Below, piece after piece: positions 9,391 through 17,453 of a stretch of DNA of 64,000 bases. The DNA is taken from assembly GCA_965227745.1 (NCBI GenBank), contig OZ245769.1, positions 930,001 to 994,000 of the forward strand. The letters are read 5' to 3'. Below the pieces are notes generated by a model, which saw only the letters and a program-made list of their open reading frames with translations, searched no databases and had not been told where the DNA came from. Origin of the DNA: GAS368 sp965227745. GTDB lineage: Bacteria > Verrucomicrobiota > Verrucomicrobiia > Opitutales > Opitutaceae. A program made the position numbers and the translations under genes. Within the stretch, counting starts at the first letter, position 1, and every line of letters starts with the position of its first letter.

Positions 9391-9445
9391 ATTCGAGCGA
9401 TGGTCACAGGCTAGCAGAAGCACCATTAAAAACTAGGGAGCAGGG

Positions 9446-9464
9446 GATTAAATTTCATTCAGAA
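9446..9464 (+). promoter_or_regulatory. 19-bp upstream motif, copy 1
   Basis: GATTAAATTTCATTCAGAA sits 38 bases before the GTG start of the lipoprotein gene and within the divergent region next to the response-regulator gene. A copy identical at 17 of 19 positions lies 37 bases before the start of the paralogous gene at 16549. Conservation of both sequence and distance suggests an activator site, most simply for the adjacent CusR-like regulator. Confidence 0.55.
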
Positions 9465-9502
9465 ACTTTCGACCGAACGACCGTTATGGCAAAGTCCGCT
9501 TC

Positions 9503-10033
9503 GTGAAAATCTCCGCGACCTTTGTCGCTCCCGTCCTAGCCAGCCTGCTTGCCGGCTGCGCGCAAACCACCACTCCCGCCACGCTCACGCACGTGAAGAC
9601 GGCCCCGGAAGCAACGAGCGCACGGGAAGCGCAGGTCAAGGAAGGTGCTTTGATAGTCTTTTCCGCATATGAAGTGGGTCCCCCTTCTCTGACTGAGATC
9701 GATGCGGATATGCGTTACCACACCGATTACGAAGTGCAGAATTCGCAGGGTCAACTGGTCGCCAAGGTGAAAAATCGTGCTTCCGCGTTTGGGGAGTCGC
9801 CGGCAACCGTTCGACTGCCCGTTGGCAGTTATCAGGTTCTCGCCCGCGCTAACGGTTCGGGCCGGGTGGCCATCCCCCTCGTTGTCACCAGTGGGCGCAC
9901 GACTGTCCTGCACCTGGAGGAAGGCGGCAAGCCCACTGGTGCCGCCGCCCCGCTCGAATATGATGAAGTCCGAATCCCGGGAGGACGTGTAGTTGGGTGG
10001 GGTATGGTCACTGCCATGGAGACTCGGCGTTGA
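9503..10033 (+). CDS. small lipoprotein, first gene of efflux operon
   Basis: A 176-residue exported lipoprotein. The signal peptide ends in the lipobox LAGC with C19. The mature part has a central all-beta region (LPVGSYQVLARANGSGRVAI, then PLVVTSGRTTVLHLE) closely similar to the C-terminal part of the protein at 16549-16971, so the two are paralogues. The start codon is GTG at 9503. It lies immediately before the adaptor gene of the RND operon and behind the putative activator site. The fold resembles a carboxypeptidase-regulatory or PEGA-like beta-sandwich, but I do not recognise a named family. It may be a periplasmic accessory or sensor of the pump. Confidence 0.75.
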   Translation: MKISATFVAPVLASLLAGCAQTTTPATLTHVKTAPEATSAREAQVKEGALIVFSAYEVGPPSLTEIDADMRYHTDYEVQNSQGQLVAKVKNRASAFGESPATVRLPVGSYQVLARANGSGRVAIPLVVTSGRTTVLHLEEGGKPTGAAAPLEYDEVRIPGGRVVGWGMVTAMETRR

Positions 10034-10053
10034 AGGTCGTTTCCCATTTTCTC

Positions 10054-11217
10054 ATGAGTTCTTACTTTGCGCATGCGGGAAAAGTCAGGGCTGGGTGGGG
10101 ACCGGCAGCTCAATGGCTGCGGCCCGTCCTTCGCGTCGCCTTGGGAATTTTGCTCGGCACGATCCTGTCGGCCGGCGCTAGCCACGCGGCCGATGCTGAG
10201 CCGGTAATCGGGGTGGCGGCCGTCACCCGCGAGACGTTAGGGCGCGATGTAATTGTGCAGGCGGAATTTAAGCCTTATCACGAGGTCGAACTCCACGCCA
10301 AGGTCGCGGGGTACCTCAAGACCATGCAGGTCGATATCGGCGATCAGGTGAAGGCGGGGGATTTGATCGCCGTGCTCGAGGTTCCGGAGTTGAAGGGCGA
10401 CCTAGCGCGTGGGGAGGCGATAGCAAAAAGAGCTGAGGCGAATTACAAAGAATCGCATATCAACTATACCCGGTTGCTCGCGGTGAACCGGGCGCAATCG
10501 AATCTCGTTTCGCAACAGGACGTCGATGCGGCGGAAGCTCGTGACGCCGCGGGAGCTGCGGCGGTGGCGGAAGCCAAGTCGGATTTGGAGAAGTATCGTA
10601 CCCTTGAGGCCTACACGCGGATCACGGCGCCATTCGACGGCGTGATTACCAAGCGATTTGCTGATGCGGGTGCTTTGATCCAAGCAGGCATTTCGTCGAG
10701 CACCCAGGCAATGCCGCTAGTGCGTCTCTCGCAGAACGATCGTCTGCGTCTGGTTTTTCCGGTCGCGATGAGCGTTGCGGCTTCTGTGGTGGTGGGCGAT
10801 GCGGTGGAAATCAACTTGGGCTTGAATCGACGATTGGCCGGCAAGGTGGCCCGGTTGAGCCGGCGGATTGCCATGGAGACGCGTACGATGTTGGCCGAGG
10901 TCGATGTGCCCAATGAGGACTTGAAACTGATCCCCGGGATGTATGTTTCCGTGACCCTCAAGGTCGACCAACGGGCTCAGGTACTGACGATCCCAGTAGA
11001 GGCCGTGTCAGGTACCAAGCACCCGACGGTATACGTAGTGGGCAAGGACCGCCAAATCGAGGAGAGGGAGGTGAAGCTCGGCGTCGAAACACCCACCCGG
11101 TTCGAAGTTCTGTCGGGGTTGCAACAAGGCGATCTGGTCATGATCGGAAATCGCGCCCAAGTCCGAGTCGGCCAAAAGGTCAGCACCAAGGTAATCCAAA
11201 TCGCCGCCGCGCCATGA
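10054..11217 (+). CDS. RND efflux periplasmic adaptor (membrane fusion protein)
   Basis: A 387-residue HlyD/AcrA-type adaptor that links the inner-membrane RND pump to the outer-membrane channel. It has an N-terminal hydrophobic signal-anchor (about residues 25-45), a split lipoyl half (VELHAKVAGYLKTMQVDIGD, then QVKAGDLIAVLEVPEL), a coiled-coil hairpin, the second half (RITAPFDGVITKRFADAGAL), and beta-barrel and membrane-proximal domains (GMYVSVTLKV, LTIPVEAV). The ATG at 10054 avoids overlap with the lipoprotein gene; one at 9997 would overlap it by 37 bp. The stop overlaps the next start by 4 bp, so translation is coupled to the RraA-family gene. Confidence 0.92.
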   Translation: MSSYFAHAGKVRAGWGPAAQWLRPVLRVALGILLGTILSAGASHAADAEPVIGVAAVTRETLGRDVIVQAEFKPYHEVELHAKVAGYLKTMQVDIGDQVKAGDLIAVLEVPELKGDLARGEAIAKRAEANYKESHINYTRLLAVNRAQSNLVSQQDVDAAEARDAAGAAAVAEAKSDLEKYRTLEAYTRITAPFDGVITKRFADAGALIQAGISSSTQAMPLVRLSQNDRLRLVFPVAMSVAASVVVGDAVEINLGLNRRLAGKVARLSRRIAMETRTMLAEVDVPNEDLKLIPGMYVSVTLKVDQRAQVLTIPVEAVSGTKHPTVYVVGKDRQIEEREVKLGVETPTRFEVLSGLQQGDLVMIGNRAQVRVGQKVSTKVIQIAAAP

Positions 11218-11918
11218 ACCCGCCCCATACTCCGGAGGAACTGGCGGCGCTGCGAACGTTCGACACCTGCACGCTGGCGAATGCCATCGAGACCTTTCGC
11301 GTTCGCCTGCGCAACGAAGGGTTCGGCTCAGGCACGTCCCGCTGTGTTTTCCCGAAGATGGCTCCGATGGTCGGATATGCTGCGACGATCAAGATTCGTG
11401 GCTCGTCGCCGCCCACGACCGGTGCTGCGACCTACGTAGAGCAAACCGATTGGTGGGATTACATCCTTTCGCTTCCTGCGCCGCGCGTAGTGGTAGTGCA
11501 AGATGTGAGTTACGCTCCGGGCCGCGGCGCGCTGCTCGGCGAAGTCCACGTTAATATCTTGCGGGCCCTTGGCTGCGTCGGCGCCGTCACAAATGGTTCG
11601 GTCCGGGATATCCCCGCCATCGAGAAACTGGGCTTTCAATTTTTTGCGAGTGGGCTCTCGGTGTCTCACTCCTATGTGCATATCGTGGAGATGGGACACT
11701 CCGTGCAGATCGATGGATTGACCATCGAATCGGGTGACCTCGTCCATGGCGACCTGCATGGCTTTCAGACCATTCCGCGCGAGACGGTTTCTAGACTGCC
11801 GGAGATGGCGGCAAACATTGTCGCGCGGGAAAAAGCGCTGATTGCCCTCGCGCAATCGCCGAATGTGTCCGTCGAGACATTGAAGGCCGCGGTCGCGGGC
11901 CCATCGCCGTCGCTCTGA
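11214..11918 (+). CDS. RraA-family protein (HMG aldolase-like fold) within efflux operon
   Basis: A 234-residue protein of the RraA/dimethylmenaquinone methyltransferase-like superfamily. The catalytic signature is intact: GALLGEVHVNILRALGCVGA followed by TNGSVRDIPA, with the Arg-Asp pair at R131-D132 that binds substrate and metal in 4-hydroxy-4-methyl-2-oxoglutarate/oxaloacetate aldolases. Family members are either aldolases/decarboxylases or RNase E inhibitors. Retention of Arg-Asp and the Gly-rich loop suggests enzymatic activity on a 2-oxo acid (inference). It is coupled to the adaptor gene by a 4-bp overlap and precedes the RND permease by 39 bp, so it is a genuine operon member, which is unusual for this family. 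Confidence 0.85.
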   Translation: MNPPHTPEELAALRTFDTCTLANAIETFRVRLRNEGFGSGTSRCVFPKMAPMVGYAATIKIRGSSPPTTGAATYVEQTDWWDYILSLPAPRVVVVQDVSYAPGRGALLGEVHVNILRALGCVGAVTNGSVRDIPAIEKLGFQFFASGLSVSHSYVHIVEMGHSVQIDGLTIESGDLVHGDLHGFQTIPRETVSRLPEMAANIVAREKALIALAQSPNVSVETLKAAVAGPSPSL

Positions 11919-11957
11919 GCGACGCGATGACTTGTCGGGCAACGTCTACTTTTCTTC

Positions 11958-14900
11958 ATGTCAAGGTTTTCCATCCGGTATCCTTATCTCATTTTGGTGT
12001 TTTGCCTGATCACGTGCGTCATCGGCGTGACAAGCTTGGTGCGCATGCCGGTGGATCTTTTTCCGCCGATCAAGATACCGGTGGTGGTGGTCGCCACTTT
12101 TTTTTCCGGCATGCCTCCCGAGCAGATCGAGGCGGATATCACCGGGCGCTTCGAGCGTTTCTTCACCCTCGGCAGCGGCATCGACCATATCGAGTCGCGA
12201 TCGTTGCCTGGCGTGAGCCTGATCAAAGTTTATTTTCAGCCGGGTACGAACGCGGACTCGGCGGTGACGACCATCGCGAACTTGGCAATGGCAAATCTGC
12301 GACGCCTGCCACCTGGCACGTTGCCACCTGTCGTCCTGAAGTTTGACGCGTCGAGCTTGCCGGTATGCCTCATCACCCTGAAGGGCGAAGGGCTAAACGA
12401 GGCGACTCTGCGTGACATGGGCCAGTATGCGGTGCGCAATCAAGTGGCCAACGTGCCCGGTGCCTCCGTGCCGCAACCTTTCGGAGGCAAGTACCGGCAG
12501 ATCATGGTGTACGTCGACCCGCTCAAACTGGAAGCGAATCAACTAAGCGTGATGGATGTGGTGCGCTCGGTGAACGACTCGAATCTCATCTTGCCGGCGG
12601 GTAATGTGAAGATCGGACCGATCGATTACAGTGTCTACGCCAACAGCCAGATCGCGCGGATCGACGACATCAACCGCGTGCCGTTGAAATCCATCGGCGG
12701 TGCTTCGGTGCTGGTGGGTGATATCGGTGAGGCCCGGGATGCTTCGCAGATTCAGAATAATGTAGTGCGGGTCGATGGACAGCCGTCGGTCTATCTGCCG
12801 GTGCTGAAACAGGGCGGCGATGCCAACACCATCGCCGTCGTCGATGGTATCAAGGGGGCGGTTTCGCATCTCGTCGATGTGCCGAAGCAACTCGATGCCA
12901 AAGTGGTCTTCGATCAGTCGACGTTCGTGCGCAATGCGATTGAAAATCTCATCCACGAAGGCGCCATCGGACTGGGCCTGACCGGGGTGATGATTTTGGT
13001 TTTTCTCGGCAGCATGCGGGCGACGGTGGCCGTGTTTTTGTCGATACCGCTTTCGGCCCTCGCAGCGTTCATCGCCCTCGCCGCCGGCGACAACACCGTC
13101 AACTCGATGATCCTCGGCGGCCTCGCACTGGCGTTCTCCCGACTGATCGACAATTCGGTCGTCGTGCTGGAAAATATTTTCCGGCACCTTGAGTTGGGCG
13201 AGACGCCGGAGGTCGCGGCCGAGAAGGGCGGTCGAGAGGTCGCGCTGCCGGTGCTTGCCGCGACGCTTACGACGGTCGTGGTGTTTTTTCCGGTGACGTT
13301 TCTTTATGGCGTGAGTCGCTTTCTCTTTACTGCGCTCGCCCTGTCGGTCGGGTTGTCGATGTTTGCCTCCTATGTCGTGGCCCTCACGGTGGTGCCGCTG
13401 TTCTGCGCGAAATTCATTCGCGGCCATGGTCACGACGACGGAAAACCGAAATCATGGGGCCCGCGGTTCAACCGTTGGTTTAACAGCCGATTCAACGGCA
13501 TGCTGGACCGCTACGAAGGGTCGCTCAAAATCTCGCTGCTGCGGCCGGTGGCGACGGTGATCGGCATCACCGGAGTCTTTATTCTCAGTCTCGGATTTTT
13601 TCCCTTTATCGGTAAGGCATATTTTCCGCGCACTGATCCGGGCCAGTTTGTCATCAATCTGAAGGCCCCTACCGGGACGCGACTGGAGAATACCGATAAG
13701 ATTATCACCCAAGTCGAAGCGATCATCCGTGAGGTAGTGCCGGCCAACGAGCTGAGGATCGTGGTATCTAACGTCGGCGTTACACCGGGCTTCTCCTCCA
13801 TTTACACGCCCAATTCGGGTTCGCACACGGCGTTTGTCCAAGTGGGCCTTCAGCCTGAGCACAAGACGGACAGCTTCGCCTACATGGACCGCGTGCGGGC
13901 GCGATTGGCGGCGGATATGCCGCAGGTGTCTGCTTATTTTCAGACGGGAGGCTTGGTGGATGCGGTGCTCAATCTTGGTCTGCCGGCCCCGCTCGATATC
14001 CAAGTGAGCGGGGCGAATTTGGAGAATACGCACCGGATCGCGGTGGAGATCGCGCAAAAAGTCCGGGCCCTGCGCGGGGTAAGCGATGTGCTGGTGCCGC
14101 AGGACATCGATGCACCCGCGCTCCAACTCGACATTGATCGTGAGCGAGCGGGCGCGCTCGGTTTGAACACCAAGGAGGTTGTCGGTAATTTGATCACCGC
14201 GCTAATGTCCAACCAGATGATCGCGCCGAGCTACTGGGTGGATCCCAAGAGTGGCAACGACTACCTGCTGACAGTGCAGTATCGCGAGAATACGCTGAAG
14301 AATCTCGCGGACCTTGGCACCGTGCCACTGCGCGGGACCGGGCGGGATAGCTCGACGCGATTGGATGCCATGAGCCAGATTCGGCATATGGAGGCGCCGA
14401 CGGAGATCGACCACTACCAACTTAAACGGGTGATCGATGTCTACGTTTCGCCTTCGGGTGAGGACTTGGGCGCGGTGTCGGCTGCGGTCGACAAGATCAT
14501 CGCCGAGACGAAGCTCCCCGACAATGTGCGCGTGACGGTGCGTGGGTCGGTGCAGGCCATGCAAACGTCGTTTCGCAGCTTCGGCCTCGGATTACTGCTT
14601 TCGACGGTGCTGGTGTACCTGATCCTCGTGGCGCAGTTCGAGTCTTTCATTGATCCCTTATTGATTTTGCTCGCCGTACCGACCGGGCTGGCGGGCGTGC
14701 TGGCGATCATGTGGCTCACGAATACGACCCTCAACGTGATGTCGCTGATGGGCGTCGTGATGATGGTGGGCATCGTGGTGTCGAACAGCATCCTCATCGT
14801 GGAATTCATCCGCCGATTGCGGGCGGATGGCATGCCGCTGAGGGAGGCCGTAGTCTTTGCCTGCCGCGTGCGATTGCGCCCTGTCCTCATGACGTCTCTC

Positions 14901-15137
14901 GCTACGTTGATCGGCCTGATTCCAATGGCGTTGGCCCTGGGGGCGGGCAGTGAAGCCTACGCGCCGCTGGCGCGGGCGATCATCGGCGGGCTGGCCGTTT
15001 CCGTGGTTTTGACGGTATTCATCGTGCCGGCGGCGTACCTCATTGTTCACGGCCGCAAGGGATCGGTGGTCTTGCCGCCCGAGCCTCTGCCGGCGGAGTC
15101 GTCGTCGACGGAGCCAGTGCCGGAGGTGGCCACATGA
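11958..15137 (+). CDS. RND efflux permease (AcrB/MdtB-like family)
   Basis: A 1059-residue RND transporter with the usual 12-helix plan and two large periplasmic loops (about residues 32-330 and 555-865). The second residue of the helix-4 Asp pair is replaced: SRLIDNSVVVLENI has D398 then N399, where AcrB has Asp-Asp. The helix-10 Lys position is S942 in VVSNSILIVEF. Proton coupling must therefore differ from AcrB. The family is common in acidobacterial and verrucomicrobial genomes; substrates are unknown. The gene lies 39 bp after the RraA gene, and its stop overlaps the channel gene's start by 4 bp. Confidence 0.93.
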   Translation: MSRFSIRYPYLILVFCLITCVIGVTSLVRMPVDLFPPIKIPVVVVATFFSGMPPEQIEADITGRFERFFTLGSGIDHIESRSLPGVSLIKVYFQPGTNADSAVTTIANLAMANLRRLPPGTLPPVVLKFDASSLPVCLITLKGEGLNEATLRDMGQYAVRNQVANVPGASVPQPFGGKYRQIMVYVDPLKLEANQLSVMDVVRSVNDSNLILPAGNVKIGPIDYSVYANSQIARIDDINRVPLKSIGGASVLVGDIGEARDASQIQNNVVRVDGQPSVYLPVLKQGGDANTIAVVDGIKGAVSHLVDVPKQLDAKVVFDQSTFVRNAIENLIHEGAIGLGLTGVMILVFLGSMRATVAVFLSIPLSALAAFIALAAGDNTVNSMILGGLALAFSRLIDNSVVVLENIFRHLELGETPEVAAEKGGREVALPVLAATLTTVVVFFPVTFLYGVSRFLFTALALSVGLSMFASYVVALTVVPLFCAKFIRGHGHDDGKPKSWGPRFNRWFNSRFNGMLDRYEGSLKISLLRPVATVIGITGVFILSLGFFPFIGKAYFPRTDPGQFVINLKAPTGTRLENTDKIITQVEAIIREVVPANELRIVVSNVGVTPGFSSIYTPNSGSHTAFVQVGLQPEHKTDSFAYMDRVRARLAADMPQVSAYFQTGGLVDAVLNLGLPAPLDIQVSGANLENTHRIAVEIAQKVRALRGVSDVLVPQDIDAPALQLDIDRERAGALGLNTKEVVGNLITALMSNQMIAPSYWVDPKSGNDYLLTVQYRENTLKNLADLGTVPLRGTGRDSSTRLDAMSQIRHMEAPTEIDHYQLKRVIDVYVSPSGEDLGAVSAAVDKIIAETKLPDNVRVTVRGSVQAMQTSFRSFGLGLLLSTVLVYLILVAQFESFIDPLLILLAVPTGLAGVLAIMWLTNTTLNVMSLMGVVMMVGIVVSNSILIVEFIRRLRADGMPLREAVVFACRVRLRPVLMTSLATLIGLIPMALALGAGSEAYAPLARAIIGGLAVSVVLTVFIVPAAYLIVHGRKGSVVLPPEPLPAESSSTEPVPEVAT

Positions 15138-16426
15138 AGGCCGTCGCTTGGTTGGTCGCCGTCGCTGCATGCTGGGGTACACTGGCGCTGCACGCAGCGG
15201 AGGGCGAGGTGCTCACACTCGCCGCGGCTCGGGAGCGCGCGCTGAAGACGCATCCCCGGATCACTGTGGCCCAGTTGCGTGCGATGGTGGCGGACGAAGC
15301 GGTCACGGAAAGCCGGGCGGGATTCTTCCCCTCGCTGGCGCTGAATGCCACGACGGTGGCAGCAGGAGAGCAAATCACGCGCATTTCCGCAGGCAGCCTC
15401 AGCAACTCGCAAATTTACGATCATACTGGCATCGGGGCGACTCTCAGTATGGTGGTAACGGACTTCGGTCGTACGGCCAATCTGGCCGACGCGGCGAGGA
15501 AGCGAGCGCGGGCAGCGGGTGCGGATATGCTGGCGACACAGGCGCAATTGCTCCTCGAGGTGGACGCGGCCTACTTCGGCGCGCTGAAGGCCAAAGCCGT
15601 TCAGGCCGTGGCTGCGAAGACCCTTTCGGCGCGGCAGGCCCTGCTCGACCGTACAAGCACATTTGCGCAGAACCAACTCAAGTCCGAGTTGGAAGTGCGC
15701 TTCGCGCAGGTGGGCGTCGATGAAGCCCGCCTTCTGATCGATGAAGCGGAAAAGGACTGGCGCGCGTATCTCGTGATACTGGGCACGCTGGTCAGTCAGC
15801 CCGACTGGTCGTCGCCGCCGCAGCTGGAGGAATCTAGCGTGAACGTGGATTTACCCGCGCAGGTCGAGCCGCTCATAGAGTTGGCGGTCAGGCAGCGCCC
15901 GGAGCTGCTCCGGCAGCGATCGGAGGGTGAGGCGGCGCGAGCGTTGGCGCGCGCCGCGCGGGACGCGCGTCTGCCCACCGTGTCCGTGCTGGCGGCAGCC
16001 GGCGTCATACCGACGAACGATCCTCATTTCGAACACACCTATGCGGCGGGCGGAATTAATGTGAACGTGCCGCTATTTACGGGCGGGCTCTATCGTTCAC
16101 GGCAGCGGCAAGCGGAATTGCAGGCAAGCGCCGCCGAGGCGGCTTTGAAGGATCAGCAGAACGGCGCGATGCGCGACGTGCGCCTTGCTTGGCTCGAAGC
16201 GGATCATGCACGACAGCGTATCGCTCTGACCACGAGTCTGCTCAACAATGCCAATGCCGCCCTGACACTGGCGAGAACGCGGTTTGATCAGGGCCTGAGT
16301 TCCATTGTGGAACTCAACCAGGCGGAACTCGCGCAAATCTCGGCCGACATCGCCCATGCCACGGCGAACTACACCTATCGGGTGCGCCGCGACATGCTCG
16401 ATTATACGACGGGCAGCCTGCGCTGA
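15134..16426 (+). CDS. TolC-type outer-membrane efflux channel
   Basis: A 430-residue outer-membrane factor. A signal peptide (to about residue 22, ending in LHAAEG) precedes two OEP domains. The first has the LTLAAARERALKTHPRI start; the second has the ELAVRQRPELLRQRSEGEAA repeat and the NVNVPLFTGGLYRSR turn. It supplies the outer-membrane duct for the RND pump encoded just upstream, with which it shares a 4-bp overlap. It is the only such channel in the window, so the second RND locus at 17.7-22 kb probably borrows this or another channel. Confidence 0.92.
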   Translation: MKAVAWLVAVAACWGTLALHAAEGEVLTLAAARERALKTHPRITVAQLRAMVADEAVTESRAGFFPSLALNATTVAAGEQITRISAGSLSNSQIYDHTGIGATLSMVVTDFGRTANLADAARKRARAAGADMLATQAQLLLEVDAAYFGALKAKAVQAVAAKTLSARQALLDRTSTFAQNQLKSELEVRFAQVGVDEARLLIDEAEKDWRAYLVILGTLVSQPDWSSPPQLEESSVNVDLPAQVEPLIELAVRQRPELLRQRSEGEAARALARAARDARLPTVSVLAAAGVIPTNDPHFEHTYAAGGINVNVPLFTGGLYRSRQRQAELQASAAEAALKDQQNGAMRDVRLAWLEADHARQRIALTTSLLNNANAALTLARTRFDQGLSSIVELNQAELAQISADIAHATANYTYRVRRDMLDYTTGSLR

Positions 16427-16492
16427 GGATAAAGCCGAGCATACCCGCTCCTGATGCCGCCTCTCTCGAATGTTACGGTCTGCTGAATCGAT

Positions 16493-16511
16493 GATTAAAG
16501 ATCATTCAGAA
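16493..16511 (+). promoter_or_regulatory. 19-bp upstream motif, copy 2
   Basis: GATTAAAGATCATTCAGAA differs from the 9446-9464 copy at only two positions and lies 37 bases before the ATG of the paralogous secreted protein. Its downstream edge abuts a weak -35 region, consistent with an activator site for the CusR-like regulator. Confidence 0.55.
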
Positions 16512-16535
16512 TATTTTTTCTACGCGGATAAGCGC

Positions 16536-16541
16536 TATAAT
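16536..16541 (+). promoter_or_regulatory. -10 element TATAAT, likely leaderless start
   Basis: A perfect TATAAT is followed by seven bases and then the ATG at 16549. A transcript initiated at the normal distance would begin at or within one base of the start codon, giving a leaderless mRNA. The expected -35 region (around 16513-16518) is only A/T-rich, so the promoter probably needs the upstream motif. Confidence 0.5.
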
Positions 16542-16548
16542 TGTAACC

Positions 16549-16971
16549 ATGAAAATCCCGCTTTCGCTCGTTGTGCTGTCCGGAATCGTTCTCGCCTCGG
16601 TTGGTGCGGCTGCAAAGGCACCGCCCATGACTGAAGTGGTGGGGCCGGGTAGCCCAGCTTCAGGCGAGGTTGCCGCCAGCGGCGGACTCCGAGTGTACTC
16701 AGGGCGCCCCTCGACCGCTTTTGGCGGAGATACGGTCCCCGCTTTCGAAAACACGGTTTATGAAATTCGCTCCGATGAGGGGAAGCTACTCGAAACGGTC
16801 CCCAATGTTTATGGCAGCCGTGTCGGTGAGCTTCCGACCTTTGTGAAGCTGACCGCGGGCAGTTACCGCATCATTGCCTGGTCGCCGCAGCGCGGCTTGG
16901 TCACCGTGCCGGTTATTATCTCAGCTGGCCGGACCACCGCGGTGCGATTCGACAAGATCAAACAAAAGTAA
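16549..16971 (+). CDS. small secreted protein, paralogue of the 9503 lipoprotein
   Basis: A 140-residue exported protein with a signal peptide (MKIPLSLVVLSGIVLASVGA, then AAKAPP) but no lipobox. The mature part ends with LTAGSYRIIAWSPQRGLVTV and PVIISAGRTTAVRFD, matching the core of the lipoprotein at 9503-10033. No named family is recognised. It is separated from the channel gene by 122 bp and has its own promoter, carrying the same 19-bp motif. Together the paralogues bracket the pump operon and are likely coregulated; a periplasmic ligand-binding or envelope-stress role is inferred only from context. Confidence 0.72.
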   Translation: MKIPLSLVVLSGIVLASVGAAAKAPPMTEVVGPGSPASGEVAASGGLRVYSGRPSTAFGGDTVPAFENTVYEIRSDEGKLLETVPNVYGSRVGELPTFVKLTAGSYRIIAWSPQRGLVTVPVIISAGRTTAVRFDKIKQK

Positions 16972-17052
16972 GGCGTCGGGCATGCGGGCGCGCCCACTCG
17001 GCGCGACGCGATGACACGTTCAAAGATTTTGGCTTAGAGGGTCGACTGACGA

Positions 17053-17382
17053 CTAAGCAAAGGCTCCCGCTTGCTTGGTGAGTTGCTTTTCCAAGCTGCC
17101 GCACACCAGCTCGCAAAGTTTCACAATGGAAGGGTCGGCGATAGAGTAGAAGACCTGCAGGCCTTCCTTTCGGCGGGCAAGGATATGGGCCTGGGTGAGC
17201 GTCTGCAGATGGCGAGAGATGTTGGCCTGCGTCCCGCCGATATTGGCCACCAGCGCGGTCACATTTTTCTCGCCGTCGAAAAGCGCGTGGATCAGCCGCA
17301 GCCGCATGGGTTCGGAGAGGACGGCGAAGCGCCGGGAGATAAGCTCAATGGCTTCGGTGGATAAGGCCGGATGCTTGGGCAT
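17053..17382 (-). CDS. ArsR-family repressor, YgaV/BigR-like context
   Basis: A 109-residue ArsR/SmtB winged-helix repressor: LSEPMRLRLIHALFDGEKNV, the recognition helix in GGTQANISRHLQTL, and the wing in ARRKEGLQVFYSIAD. The only cysteines are C90 and C94 near the C-terminus (KLCELVCGSL). They could bind a thiophilic metal or react with persulfide; the family contains both kinds. The gene is divergent from the DUF2892/RND/rhodanese cluster, with a strong palindrome between. An in-frame ATG at 17397 would add five residues. A sulfide or persulfide signal is inferred from the neighbouring rhodanese and DUF2892 genes, as in E. coli ygaVP. Confidence 0.9.
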   Translation of the reverse strand: MPKHPALSTEAIELISRRFAVLSEPMRLRLIHALFDGEKNVTALVANIGGTQANISRHLQTLTQAHILARRKEGLQVFYSIADPSIVKLCELVCGSLEKQLTKQAGAFA

Positions 17383-17401
17383 GCGAAAACGGAGCACACG
17401 C

Positions 17402-17431
17402 TTGACACTTGTTCAAGTAAATGCGTATATG
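17402..17431 (+). promoter_or_regulatory. sigma-70-like promoter of the second RND locus
   Basis: A consensus TTGACA (17402-17407) is followed at 18 bases by TATATG (17426-17431). It points to the DUF2892 gene starting at 17454. The -10 element is embedded in the palindrome at 17425-17440, so repressor binding would block it. Confidence 0.6.
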
Positions 17432-17440
17432 CGCATATAC
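17425..17440. promoter_or_regulatory. 16-bp perfect palindrome, probable ArsR operator
   Basis: GTATATGCGCATATAC is a perfect inverted repeat between the divergent arsR and DUF2892 genes. Related 8-mers ATGCGTAT (17421-17428) and ATGCGCAT (17429-17436, 17446-17453) suggest two or three sites in phase, the last touching the start codon. A further short inverted repeat, ACTTG-TT-CAAGT (17407-17418), lies upstream. Confidence 0.65.
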
Positions 17441-17453
17441 AACTAATGCGCAT

